NCBI RefSeq assembly: GCF_016894345.1
Contig: NZ_CP069798.1
Coordinates: forward strand, 124,001 to 188,000
DNA: 64,000 bases
Direction of reading: 5' to 3'
Source of the DNA: Paralysiella testudinis
Lineage (GTDB): Bacteria > Pseudomonadota > Gammaproteobacteria > Burkholderiales > Neisseriaceae
The notes beneath the pieces were generated by a model. It searched no databases. It was not told the DNA's origin and saw nothing but the letters and a program-made list of their open reading frames with translations. Positions 55,601-63,060 of the stretch are shown one piece after another. The position numbers and the translations under genes are program-made. Positions within the stretch are counted from its first letter, which is position 1. Each line of letters begins with the position of its first letter.

Positions 55601-58600
55601 AGCTGCGGTAGCAGAGGAGTCAGCTGCAGTAGCAGAAGAACCAGCTGCAGTAGCGGAAGAACCAGCTGCGGTAGCGGAAGAACCGGCTACAGTAGCGGAA
55701 GAACCAGCTGCGGTTGCAGAGGAGTCAGCTGCAGTAGCGGAAGAACCAGCTGCAGTAGCGGAAGAACCGGCTACAGTAGCGGAAGAACCAGCTGCGGTTG
55801 CAGAAGAACCAGCTGCGGTAGCGGAAGAACCGGCTACAGTAGCGGAAGAACCAGCTGCGGTTGCAGAGGAGTCAGCTGCAGTAGCGGAAGAACCAGCTGC
55901 AGTAGCGGAAGAACCGGCGACAGTAGCAGAAGAACCAGCTGCGGTAGCGGAAGAACCGGCGACAGTAGCGGAAGAACCAGCTGCGGTTGCAGAGGAGTCA
56001 GCTGCAGTAGCGGAAGAACCAGCTGCGGTTGCAGAGGAGTCAGCTGCAGTAGCGGAAGAACCAGCTGCGGTTGCAGAAGAACCGGCGACAGTAGCAGAAG
56101 AGCCAGCTGCGGTAGCAGAGGAGTCAGCTGCAGTAGCGGAAGAACCAGCTGCGGTTGCAGAAGAACCAGCTGCGGTAGCGGAAGAACCGGCGACAGTAGC
56201 GGAAGAACCAGCTGCGGTTGCAGAGGAGCCAGCTGCGGTAGCAGAGGAGTCAGCTGCAGTAGCGGAAGAACCAGCTGCGGTTGCAGAGGAGTCAGCTGCA
56301 GTAGCGGAAGAACCAGCTGCAGTAGCGGAAGAACCGGCGACAGTAGCAGAAGAACCAGCCGCAGTAGCAGAAGAACCGGCGACAGTAGCAGAAGAACCGG
56401 CTGCGGTAGCAGAAGAGCCAGCTGCGGTAGCAGAAGAACCGGCGACAGTAGCAGAAGAGCCAGCTGCGGTAGCAGAGGAGTCAGCCGCAGTAGCAGAAGA
56501 ACTGGCGACAGTAGCAGAAGAACCAGCTGCGGTAGCAGAAGAACCGGCGACAGTAGCAGAAGAGCCAGCTGCGGTAGCAGAAGAACCAGCTGCGGTTGCA
56601 GAGGAGTCAGCTGCGGTAGCGGAAGAACCGGCGACAGTAGCGGAAGAACCGGCGACAGTAGCGGAAGAACCGGCGACAGTAGCGGAAGAACCGGCGACAG
56701 TAGCGGAAGAACCAGCTGCGGTAGCAGAGGAGTCAGCTGCGGTAGCGGAAGAACCGGCGACAGTAGCGGAAGAACCAGCTGCGGTAGCGGAAGAACCAGC
56801 TGCGGTAGCAGAGGAGCCAGCTGCAGTAGCAGAAGAACCGGCGACAGTAGCAGAAGAACCAGCTGCGGTAGCAGAGGAGTCAGCTGCAGTAGCGGAAGAA
56901 CCGGCGACAGTAGCGGAAGAACCAGCTGCGGTTGCAGAAGAACCGGCGACAGTAGCAGAAGAGCCAGCTGCGGTAGCAGAGGAGTCAGCTGCAGTAGCAG
57001 AAGAACCGGCGACAGTAGCGGAAGAACCAGCTGCGGTTGCAGAAGAACCGGCGACAGTAGCAGAAGAGCCAGCTGCGGTAGCAGAAGAACCGGCGACAGT
57101 AGCAGAAGAGCCAGCTGCGGTAGCGGAACTTGCCGAAGATATCGCTGCAGTGCTGGCGGTGCTGGCAGAACCTGCGGCTGCGGTAGCGGAACTTGCCGAA
57201 GATATCGCTGCAGTGCTGGCGGTGCTGGCAGAACCTGCGGCTGCGGTAGCGGAACTTGCCGAAGATATCGCTGCAGTGCTGGCGGTGCTGGCAGAACCTG
57301 CGGCTGCGGTAGCGGAACTTGCCGAAGATATCGCTGCAGTGCTGGCGGTGCTGGCAGAACCTGCGGCTGCGGTAGCGGAACTTGCCGAAGATATCGCTGC
57401 AGTGCTGGCGGTGCTGGCAGAACCTGCGGCTGCGGTAGCGGAACTTGCCGAAGATATCGCTGCAGTGCTGGCGGTGCTGGCAGAGCCTGCGGCTGCGGTA
57501 GCGGAAGAACCGGCGACAGTAGCAGAAGAGCCAGCTGCGGTAGCGGAAGAACCAGCGACAGTAGCGGAAGAACCAGCTGCGGTAGCAGAAGAACCGGCGA
57601 CAGTAGCAGAAGAGCCAGCTGCGGTAGCAGAAGAGCCAGCTGCGGTAGCAGAAGAACCGGCGACAGTAGCAGAAGAACCGGCTGCGGTTGCAGAAGAACC
57701 GGCGACAGTAGCAGAAGAGCCAGCTGCAGTAGCAGAAGAACCGGCGACAGTAGCAGAAGAGCCAGCTGCGGTAGCAGAAGAACCGGCGACAGTAGCGGAA
57801 GAACCAGCTGCGGTAGCGGAAGAACCAGCGACAGTAGCGGAAGAACCAGCTGCGGTAGCAGAAGAACCAGCTGCGGTAGCAGAAGAACCGGCGACAGTAG
57901 CAGAAGAACCAGCTGCAGTAGCAGAAGAACCGGCGACAGTAGCAGAAGAACCAGCTGCGGTTGCAGAAGAACCGGCGACAGTAGCAGAAGAGCCAGCTGC
58001 GGTAGCAGAGGAGCCAGCTGCAGTAGCAGAAGAACCAGCTGCGGTAGCGGAAGAACCGGCTACAGTAGCGGAAGAACCAGCTGCGGTAGCAGAAGAACCG
58101 GCTGCGGTAGCAGAACCTGCGGCTGCGGTAGCGGAAGTGTTTGCTGCGGTAGCAGAAGTACTTGCAGAGCTGGCCGCCGCTTGTGCGGTAGAAACACCTT
58201 GGTCAATAGATGCTTTGGCAGTAGATACGTAGTTGGCAGTTGAATTGGCTGTGGATACTGCAGAGCTTGCGGCAATTGCTGCGGAAGAGGCTGTGGAAGA
58301 GGCGGCTAAGGCTGTGCTGTAGGCGGTGCTGACACCTTGGTAAGCAGCATTTAATTGTGATCCATTTACCGCATCGGTAGAGTCTGCATTTACCGCGCCT
58401 GCAGCCACATTTTGAATTTGGCGGACACTTGAGGTTGTGCCGACAGAAACAACGGATGTTGTTGTGCTTGCTTTCCCTGCGAAGTCGTATTTTGTTCCGG
58501 CAAGCGTGATTTTGTCGCTGGCAGTTGCCATGCGAGTGACCGAGCTGTTGCCGAGGGATACGCTGTTATCTATCTCGCCGATTGCTCCGGTGCCCAAAAC

Positions 58601-59131
58601 AACGGCTCCATTTCCCTTGCCGACTGCTTCGGTGCCCAAAACAACGGCTTCATTTCCGCTAGCCTTAGCTAAATAACCTGCGGCTACCGAGTTGCGACCG
58701 GTGGCAGAGGCTTGGGGTCCAAGTGCCGTTCCTCCTGATTCGCTTGTTGTTGCGGAGCCTAATGCTACGCCGCCGCCTTTAATATTTGCTTTAGAGCCAA
58801 TCGCAATAGCAAAATCTCCTAATGCTGTTGCGCCATCACCAACTACAACAACATCCTTGCTGGCTTCGGTAATTTTAGAGCCGCAACCGATTACTACAAC
58901 TCGATCGCTACCAAAGGCGAAACTGGGTTTTTGAAAAGTAGTGCAAGTATTGTTATTCGCATCATAATTCTCTGCCCACGCAGAAACGGGTGATAAGCCC
59001 GAAGCGACCAGTGCCGCGGCCAGTATAGTGGATTTTACCGAACTTTTTTTGCCTTTGGCACGGGCATTTTCGCTTACTACTGTAAATGTGTTTTTAGCGT
59101 CATTCCAGACGACTCTGTAATTTTTGTTCAT
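52691..59131 (-). CDS. Giant YadA-like trimeric autotransporter adhesin with SAT-heptad stalk
   Basis: 2146 aa, type Vc secretion. Residues 1-54 are an extended signal region (MNKNYRVVWNDAKNTFTVVS) and signal peptide ending AWAEN. Residues 55-200 are a head of YadA-type repeats (AIAIGSKA, AVVLGTGAIG) with two Cys (63, 83). The neck is at about 235-262 (RQIQNVAAGAVNADSTDAVN). Residues about 300-2030 are a stalk of some 240 heptads, mostly SSATAAG, SSATVAG and SSATAAD, broken by 21-residue ASTAAISSAS-type blocks. A short coiled coil (SFKKLEGRVDENSAAIERNR) precedes the last about 70 residues, the YadA membrane anchor, ending in Trp. The frame is open throughout. Confidence 0.93.
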   Translation of the reverse strand: MNKNYRVVWNDAKNTFTVVSENARAKGKKSSVKSTILAAALVASGLSPVSAWAENYDANNNTCTTFQKPSFAFGSDRVVVIGCGSKITEASKDVVVVGDGATALGDFAIAIGSKANIKGGGVALGSATTSESGGTALGPQASATGRNSVAAGYLAKASGNEAVVLGTEAVGKGNGAVVLGTGAIGEIDNSVSLGNSSVTRMATASDKITLAGTKYDFAGKASTTTSVVSVGTTSSVRQIQNVAAGAVNADSTDAVNGSQLNAAYQGVSTAYSTALAASSTASSAAIAASSAVSTANSTANYVSTAKASIDQGVSTAQAAASSASTSATAANTSATAAAGSATAAGSSATAAGSSATVAGSSATAAGSSATAAGSSATAAGSSATVAGSSATAAGSSATVAGSSATAAGSSATVAGSSATAAGSSATAAGSSATVAGSSATAAGSSATVAGSSATAAGSSATVAGSSATAAGSSATVAGSSATAAGSSATVAGSSATAAGSSATAAGSSATVAGSSATAAGSSATVAGSSATAAGSSATVAGSSATAAAGSASTASTAAISSASSATAAAGSASTASTAAISSASSATAAAGSASTASTAAISSASSATAAAGSASTASTAAISSASSATAAAGSASTASTAAISSASSATAAAGSASTASTAAISSASSATAAGSSATVAGSSATAAGSSATVAGSSATAAGSSATVAGSSATAADSSATAAGSSATVAGSSATAAGSSATVAGSSATAADSSATAAGSSATVAGSSATAAGSSATAAGSSATAAGSSATVAGSSATAADSSATAAGSSATVAGSSATVAGSSATVAGSSATVAGSSATAADSSATAAGSSATAAGSSATVAGSSATAAGSSATVASSSATAADSSATAAGSSATVAGSSATAAGSSATAAGSSATVAGSSATAAGSSATVAGSSATAAGSSATAADSSATAAGSSATAADSSATAAGSSATAAGSSATVAGSSATAAGSSATAAGSSATAADSSATAAGSSATVAGSSATAAGSSATAADSSATAAGSSATAADSSATAAGSSATVAGSSATAAGSSATVAGSSATAAGSSATAADSSATAAGSSATVAGSSATAAGSSATAAGSSATVAGSSATAAGSSATAADSSATAAGSSATVAGSSATAAGSSATAAGSSATAADSSATAAGSSATAAGSSATVAGSSATSAGSSATAAGSSATAAGSSATAAGSSATVAGSSATAAGSSATAADSSATVAGSSATAAGSSATVAGSSATAADSSATAAGSSATAAGSSATAAGSSATAAGSSATVAGSSATAADSSATAAGSSATAAGSSATVAGSSATAADSSATAAGSSATVAGSSATAAGSSATAAGSSATAAGSSATAAGSSATAAGSSATVAGSSATAAGSSATAAGSSATAAGSSATAAGSSATAAGSSATAAGSSATAAGSSATVAGSSATAADSSATAAGSSATAAGSSATVAGSSATAADSSATAAGSSATVAGSSATAAGSSATAAGSSATAAGSSATAAGSSATVAGSSATAAGSSATVAGSSATAAGSSATAAGSSATAADSSATAAGSSATAAGSSATVAGSSATAADSSATAAGSSATAADSSATAAGSSATAAGSSATVAGSSATAADSSATAADSSATAAGSSATVAGSSATAAGSSATVAGSSATVAGSSATAAGSSATAAGSSATVAGSSATAAGSSATAAGSSATAADSSATAAGSSATAAGSSATVAGSSATAADSSATAAGSSATVAGSSATAAGSSATAADSSATAAGSSATVAGSSATAAGSSATAADSSATAAGSSATVAGSSATAAAGSASTASTAAISSASSATAAAGSATAAGSSATAAGSSATVAGSSATAAGSSATVAGSSATAAGSSATVAGSSATAAGSSATAAGSSATVAGSSATAAGSSATVAGSSATAAAGSASTASTAAISSASSATAAAGSATAAGSSATAAGSSATVAGSSATAAGSSATAAGSSATAAGSSATAAAGSASTASTAATAAASSATAAQNIINNIGNSESFKKLEGRVDENSAAIERNRVAIEENRKQAARGIAGIAAMANIPAPPIMGTTTIGAGLGHYDNQSALAIGATHYFLNGVSIKGSVSTGFTGESNSYGAGISYTW
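53041..58140. repeat. 21-bp tandem repeat array encoding the adhesin stalk
   Basis: About 5.1 kb of near-identical 21-bp units (on + of the form GCGGTAGCAGAAGAACCAGCT and variants). Variation is confined to a few positions that switch Ala/Val at heptad position 5 and Gly/Asp at position 7, plus silent changes. Since the unit is a multiple of 3, gain or loss of units changes length and keeps the frame. Confidence 0.95.
57123..57497. repeat. 63-bp tandem repeats within the adhesin gene (six copies)
   Basis: Six head-to-tail copies of a 63-bp unit containing GAACTTGCCGAAGATATCGC and TGCAGTGCTGGCGGTGCTGG. It encodes a 21-residue, three-heptad block of the type AGSASTASTAAISSASSATA. Single copies recur at about 53262-53324 and 53586-53648. 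The copies are almost identical, pointing to recent amplification. Confidence 0.9.
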
Positions 59132-59614
59132 GTGATAAATCTCGTAATATTAATTAATTAGTGGTGTCTTCATTACAATTATGCTGCTGAATTTGTTAGA
59201 AAATATTTGTGTAATACTCATTCTAAAAAAAACAACCTAACTGCGTTGGCTGGGCTTGGTGCCAAGTGGGCACGATTAGGTTGTTTTTTAAAATTCGAAT
59301 GGGTGTTTTTTTGATAAACAAACATAATCATGATAAATCGAAAATTTAATTTTAACCAAGCTTATTTAGCATAAATAGCGAATTTGTTGTTATTGCTGGG
59401 AGTTATGTTCCTGCTAATTAACACTGCCTGAAGTAGAGCCTCGGTTTTATCTCGGTTTTATGAGGTATCTTATATTTATGAGGTATCTTATATTGGATGT
59501 TTTAATCAATCATAAGTTAATGTTAACAGTAATCCGATTGTTTCACGGAATCAAAGCCTTGATTTGAACTGGCATCTGTATGCGACGGTGCCAAGGCTTC
59601 AGGCAGCCTTATTA
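59132..59614. other. Intergenic region between adhesin and orn
   Basis: AT-rich and without a gene. Besides the hairpin repeat at 59214-59308, it holds paired short tandem repeats at 59440-59492: TCGGTTTTATC twice, then TGAGGTATCTTATATT twice. The adhesin ribosome site is weak (CGAGA, 59144-59148) and no firm -35/-10 pair could be fixed by eye. Confidence 0.55.
59214..59308. repeat. Hairpin repeat related to the 22158-22264 Correia-like element
   Basis: The left end ATACTCATTCTA with AACAACCTAACTGCGTTGGC and, inverted at the right, CACCCATTCGA with AACAACCTAA form a long imperfect stem. It shares the ends (ATACYCATTCTA) and the first core segment (ACCTAACTGCGTTGGCT) with the element at 22158-22264 but lacks the rest of the core. 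It sits 83 nt upstream of the adhesin start. Confidence 0.6.
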
Positions 59615-60163
59615 TCACTGCGGCAATTTCAAAAACTGCGCTCGATAGTGCTTCATTTCTTCAATGCTTTCGATGATGTCGTCCAATGCCTGATGCGCGC
59701 CTTTTTTTACCACGCCTTTGGCCACGGCGGGATGCCAGCGTTTGGCCAGTTCTTTTAAGGTGGATACATCGAGGTTGCGGTAGTGGAAATAGGCTTCCAG
59801 CTTGGGCATGTAGCGCGCCATAAAGCGGCGGTCTTGGTGGATGGTGTTGCCGCACATGGGGCTGGTTTTTTCAGGCAGCCACTGCGCCATAAAGTGCAGC
59901 AGTTGCTGCTCGGCTTCGGCTTCGGTGAGGGTGGCGGCTTTCACTTTGGCGGTAAGGCCGGTGCGCTGGTGGGTGCTGGTGTTCCAAGCGTCCATATTGT
60001 CCATAATGCTGTCGGGCTGGTGGATCACCAATACATCCGACTGGGCAAGGATATTGAGGTCTTGATCGGTGATAATCATCGCTACTTCGATGATTTTGTC
60101 GCTGTCGGGGTTCAGGCCGGTCATTTCCATGTCCAGCCAGGCCAGGTTGTTGGGGTTTTGCAT
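59615..60163 (-). CDS. orn: Oligoribonuclease
   Basis: 182 aa from ATG 60163 ([20 protein letters not shown]). DEDDh 3'-5' exonuclease that degrades 2-5-nt RNAs. The DEDD residues are in [13 protein letters not shown] (the family MxxW region), the HQDRRF segment, and HQALDDI. The longer open frame to 60301 is not needed. A partial DUS lies at the 3' end. Confidence 0.96.
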   Translation of the reverse strand: MQNPNNLAWLDMEMTGLNPDSDKIIEVAMIITDQDLNILAQSDVLVIHQPDSIMDNMDAWNTSTHQRTGLTAKVKAATLTEAEAEQQLLHFMAQWLPEKTSPMCGNTIHQDRRFMARYMPKLEAYFHYRNLDVSTLKELAKRWHPAVAKGVVKKGAHQALDDIIESIEEMKHYRAQFLKLPQ

Positions 60164-60228
60164 GGGTGTTTTAATCTTGATGAGTGAGTTGCTACTTATT
60201 TTAACGTTATTTGCCTTGTGTGCGTAGC

Positions 60229-60259
60229 TTGACCTTAACCCAAGGTAAAAGTATAGGAT
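60229..60259 (+). promoter_or_regulatory. MerR-family-type promoter/operator upstream of the DUF305 gene
   Basis: TTGACC (60229-60234) and TAGGAT (60254-60259) are spaced by 19 bp, the over-long spacing typical of MerR-class promoters. The perfect dyad ACCTT-AACCC-AAGGT (60232-60246) lies in the spacer. It is 64 nt from the ATG. The dyad begins like copper-responsive CueR/HmrR operators but is shorter. No merR-family gene is in the window. Confidence 0.45.
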
Positions 60260-60322
60260 GCTTTTCTGCTGGTTTTGAGCCAGTATGATGTCAACCCACA
60301 ACGATTTTGAGGAGTATTTAGT

Positions 60323-60679
60323 ATGAAAAAATTTATTGTTCCGCTATTGACCCTGCTGAGCGCCAGTGGTTTGGTGTTTGCGGCACCTGAAATGCAGCAT
60401 AATGCATCGGCACCACATGTAGCAGAATACCATGAAGCGATGGCCAGTATGCATGACGATATGATGCAGGGCATCGGCATGAGCAACCCCGATGCGGCCT
60501 TTGCAGCAGGAATGCTGCCACATCATCAGGGCGCGGTTAAAATGGCCGAAATCGAGCTGAAATACGGTAAAGATCCACAAATGAGGCAGTTGGCGGAAAA
60601 TATCATTGCGGCGCAGCAGGCTGAAATTGACTTGATGCAGAATTGGTTGCGCCAATATGCTAAGCATCAACATGATTGA
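60323..60679 (+). CDS. DUF305 family periplasmic, probable metal-binding protein
   Basis: 118 aa with a signal peptide ([20 protein letters not shown]) and a four-helix DUF305 domain rich in Met and His: [31 protein letters not shown]. Related proteins (CopM-like) bind copper in the periplasm. A ribosome site GAGGAG is at 60309-60314. The MerR-type promoter and a DUS terminator make it a single-gene unit. Confidence 0.88.
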   Translation: MKKFIVPLLTLLSASGLVFAAPEMQHNASAPHVAEYHEAMASMHDDMMQGIGMSNPDAAFAAGMLPHHQGAVKMAEIELKYGKDPQMRQLAENIIAAQQAEIDLMQNWLRQYAKHQHD

Positions 60680-60748
60680 TGTTCAATTGGTTTTACCGGT
60701 TTCACTACGTTAAGTGTATTGGCATTGATTTGATGCGTCGCTGACAAT

Positions 60749-60787
60749 AAGGCTGCCTGAAAGCGGGATTGGTTTTCAGGCAGCCTT
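60749..60787. terminator. DUS inverted-repeat terminator after the DUF305 gene
   Basis: DUS arms 60749-60762 and 60774-60787 around an 11-nt loop, 70 nt beyond the DUF305 stop and 69 nt ahead of the M48 protease gene. Confidence 0.75.
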
Positions 60788-60855
60788 TATCATCTGGCAA
60801 GCCCGCAATTGGGCTACAATACGCGCCTGATTTTATTTAAGCCTTATGGGATGTT

Positions 60856-62121
60856 ATGGATTCGCAAACCGTTTATGTGTTGTTTTTGCTGTTTTTTGCC
60901 GTGAGCACGCTGGGGCAGCTGTATTTATCGCTGCGGCAGAGCCGTGCGGTGCTGCGCCACCGTGGCGCGGTGCCATCGGCGTTTGCCGATACGGTGACGC
61001 TGGCAGAGCATCAGAAAGCCGCCGATTACAGCTTGGCCAAGCAGCGTTTTTCCCGCTATGAGATTGTGTTTCAGGCAGCCTTGCTGTGGCTGTTTACCTT
61101 GGGCGGCGGCTTGAATGTGTTGGCGCTGTTGAGCCAAAAGCTGGTGGCGTCCACTTTATGGCAGGGCGTGGTGTTGCTGGGCTTGTTTGGCTTGGTGAGC
61201 ATGGTGTTGGGCTGGCCGTGGGCGCTGTACCGCACTTTTGTGCTGGAAGCGCGCTTCGGCTTTAACCAAACCACGCTGCCCACGTGGCTGGCCGACCAGT
61301 TTAAGGGCGTGCTGTTGGCGCTGATTATCGGCACGCCGCTGCTGCTGGCGGTGGTGTATTTGATGGGCGCGATGGGCAAGCTGTGGTGGCTGTATGTGTG
61401 GCTGCTGTGGCTGGGCTTTTCTTTGCTGCTGCTGTGGGCGTTTCCCAAATGGATTGCGCCGCTGTTCAATAAATTCGAGCCTTTGGCCGACAGCGCTTTA
61501 CAGGCGCGGATTGAAAGCCTGTTGCAGCGCACCGGCTTTAAAAGCAAAGGCGTGTTTGTGATGGACGGCTCCAAACGCAGCGGCCACGGCAATGCTTATT
61601 TCACCGGGCTGGGGCAAAACAAGCGCATCGTGTTTTTTGATACTTTATTAAAAGACATGCAGCCGCAAGAAGTGGAAGCGGTGTTGGCACACGAATTGGG
61701 GCATTTTGCGCATAAGCACATCATCAAACAAATGGCGGTAACCTTTGCGCTGGCTTTGGCGGTGCTGTTTGTGCTGGGCTTGCTGTTGCCGCAACCGGCG
61801 TTTTACAGCGGCTTGGGCGTGGATTACCCCAGCCATGCCATGGCTTTGCTGCTGTTTTTGCTGGTGTTGCCGGTGTTTACCTTCCCGTTTTCGCCTTTGT
61901 CGGGCTTGATGTCGCGCAAAAACGAATTCGAGGCCGACCGCTTTGCCGCTCGCTATGCCGCCGCCGCCGATTTAATCCACGCGCTCACCAAGCTCTACCG
62001 CAGCAATGCCGCCAGTTTGGTGAGCGATGCCTGGTATTCGCGCTTTTACGACTCCCATCCCGGTGCGCAAGCGCGGATCGCGGCGTTGCAAGCATTGATG
62101 AAAACACAAAAGGCTGCCTGA
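60856..62121 (+). CDS. M48 family integral membrane metalloprotease (Ste24/CaaX-protease-like)
   Basis: 421 aa with about six to seven membrane segments. Zinc site HELGH in VLAHELGHFAHKHI (about residue 278) and third ligand in RKNEFEADRFAA. The N-terminal half is typical of the Ste24-type bacterial M48A group. It likely takes part in membrane-protein quality control. Its stop codon (TGA, 62119-62121) is part of a DUS (62110-62122), and rsgA begins one base later, so the two are coupled. Confidence 0.92.
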   Translation: MDSQTVYVLFLLFFAVSTLGQLYLSLRQSRAVLRHRGAVPSAFADTVTLAEHQKAADYSLAKQRFSRYEIVFQAALLWLFTLGGGLNVLALLSQKLVASTLWQGVVLLGLFGLVSMVLGWPWALYRTFVLEARFGFNQTTLPTWLADQFKGVLLALIIGTPLLLAVVYLMGAMGKLWWLYVWLLWLGFSLLLLWAFPKWIAPLFNKFEPLADSALQARIESLLQRTGFKSKGVFVMDGSKRSGHGNAYFTGLGQNKRIVFFDTLLKDMQPQEVEAVLAHELGHFAHKHIIKQMAVTFALALAVLFVLGLLLPQPAFYSGLGVDYPSHAMALLLFLLVLPVFTFPFSPLSGLMSRKNEFEADRFAARYAAAADLIHALTKLYRSNAASLVSDAWYSRFYDSHPGAQARIAALQALMKTQKAA

Positions 62122-62122
62122 A

Positions 62123-62992
62123 ATGAGCAAAGCCACCGCGCAAATCATCACCAGCTATGGCCGCCGCTATATTGTGCGCACGCCGCAAGGGCAAACCTTC
62201 GATGCCACCACCCGTGGCAAACGGGTGGATTTTGCCTGTGGCGATGAAGTGCACATCAGCCCCATCAATGCCGAGCAAGTGGTGATTGAAGACTACTTGC
62301 CGCGCACAAGCCTGTTGTATCGGCAAGATGCGTTTAAAAGCAAATTGATTGCCGCCAATGTAACGCAACTGCTGGTGGTGCTGGCGGCGGTGCCGTCGCC
62401 CAGCGAATTATTGCTGCAACGCGCCTTGCTGGCCGCCGAAGCCGCCGAAATCCGCGCCGTGATTGTGCTCAATAAAGCCGATTTGCCCGAAACCGCCGCG
62501 TGGGCGCAAAAGCTGGCGTTTTACACCACGCTGGGCTATCCGCTGCTCACCGTGAGCGCCTTGGCCGGTGCCGATGCCTTGCGCCCGGTATTGCAAGGGC
62601 AAACCAATATTTTTCTCGGCCAGTCGGGCATGGGGAAATCCACCCTCACCAACGCCTTGCTCGGCAACGCCGCCGCCCGCGTGGGCGATATTTCCACCCG
62701 CTTAGACTCCGGCCGCCACACCACCACCCACGCCCAACTGTACGATCTGGATGCCCACACCCGCCTAATCGACTCCCCCGGCTTGCAAGCCTTCGGCCTG
62801 CACCACTTACACGCCACCGATTTGTTGCACTACTTCCCCGATTTGCGCGGCCTGGCCGGGCAATGCCGCTTTCACAACTGCCGTCACCAACAAGAGCCGG
62901 GCTGCGCAGTTAAAGCCGCCGCTGCCGCAGGCAGCATCAAGCCCGAGCGGCTGGCGTTTTTGCAGGCGGTGAGCGCCGAATTGATGCCTTGA
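62123..62992 (+). CDS. rsgA: Ribosome small subunit-dependent GTPase A
   Basis: 289 aa, circularly permuted GTPase checking late 30S assembly. The OB domain is N-terminal. G4 LNKADL precedes G1 GQSGMGKSTL and G3 IDSPGLQAFG, as expected for the permutation. The C-terminal zinc site holds QCRFHNCRHQQEPGCAVK. It starts one nt after the M48 protease stop. Confidence 0.96.
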   Translation: MSKATAQIITSYGRRYIVRTPQGQTFDATTRGKRVDFACGDEVHISPINAEQVVIEDYLPRTSLLYRQDAFKSKLIAANVTQLLVVLAAVPSPSELLLQRALLAAEAAEIRAVIVLNKADLPETAAWAQKLAFYTTLGYPLLTVSALAGADALRPVLQGQTNIFLGQSGMGKSTLTNALLGNAAARVGDISTRLDSGRHTTTHAQLYDLDAHTRLIDSPGLQAFGLHHLHATDLLHYFPDLRGLAGQCRFHNCRHQQEPGCAVKAAAAAGSIKPERLAFLQAVSAELMP

Positions 62993-63060
62993 ATATTTTT
63001 ACCAAGGCTGCCTGAAACGCTTTATCCTGTTTTTTATTAACAGCAATCATATTCATAATT

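Noticed and set aside
53041..58140. CRISPR-like appearance of the short repeats
   Set aside because: The repeats are contiguous with no unique spacers and encode protein heptads.
53046..58232. 1728-codon open frame on + opposite the adhesin (repeating AEEPAAV-type heptads)
   Set aside because: It is the mirror of the 21-bp repeats, which contain no stop in this frame. It has no signal, ribosome site or known domain, and the - frame has clear head, neck and anchor domains.
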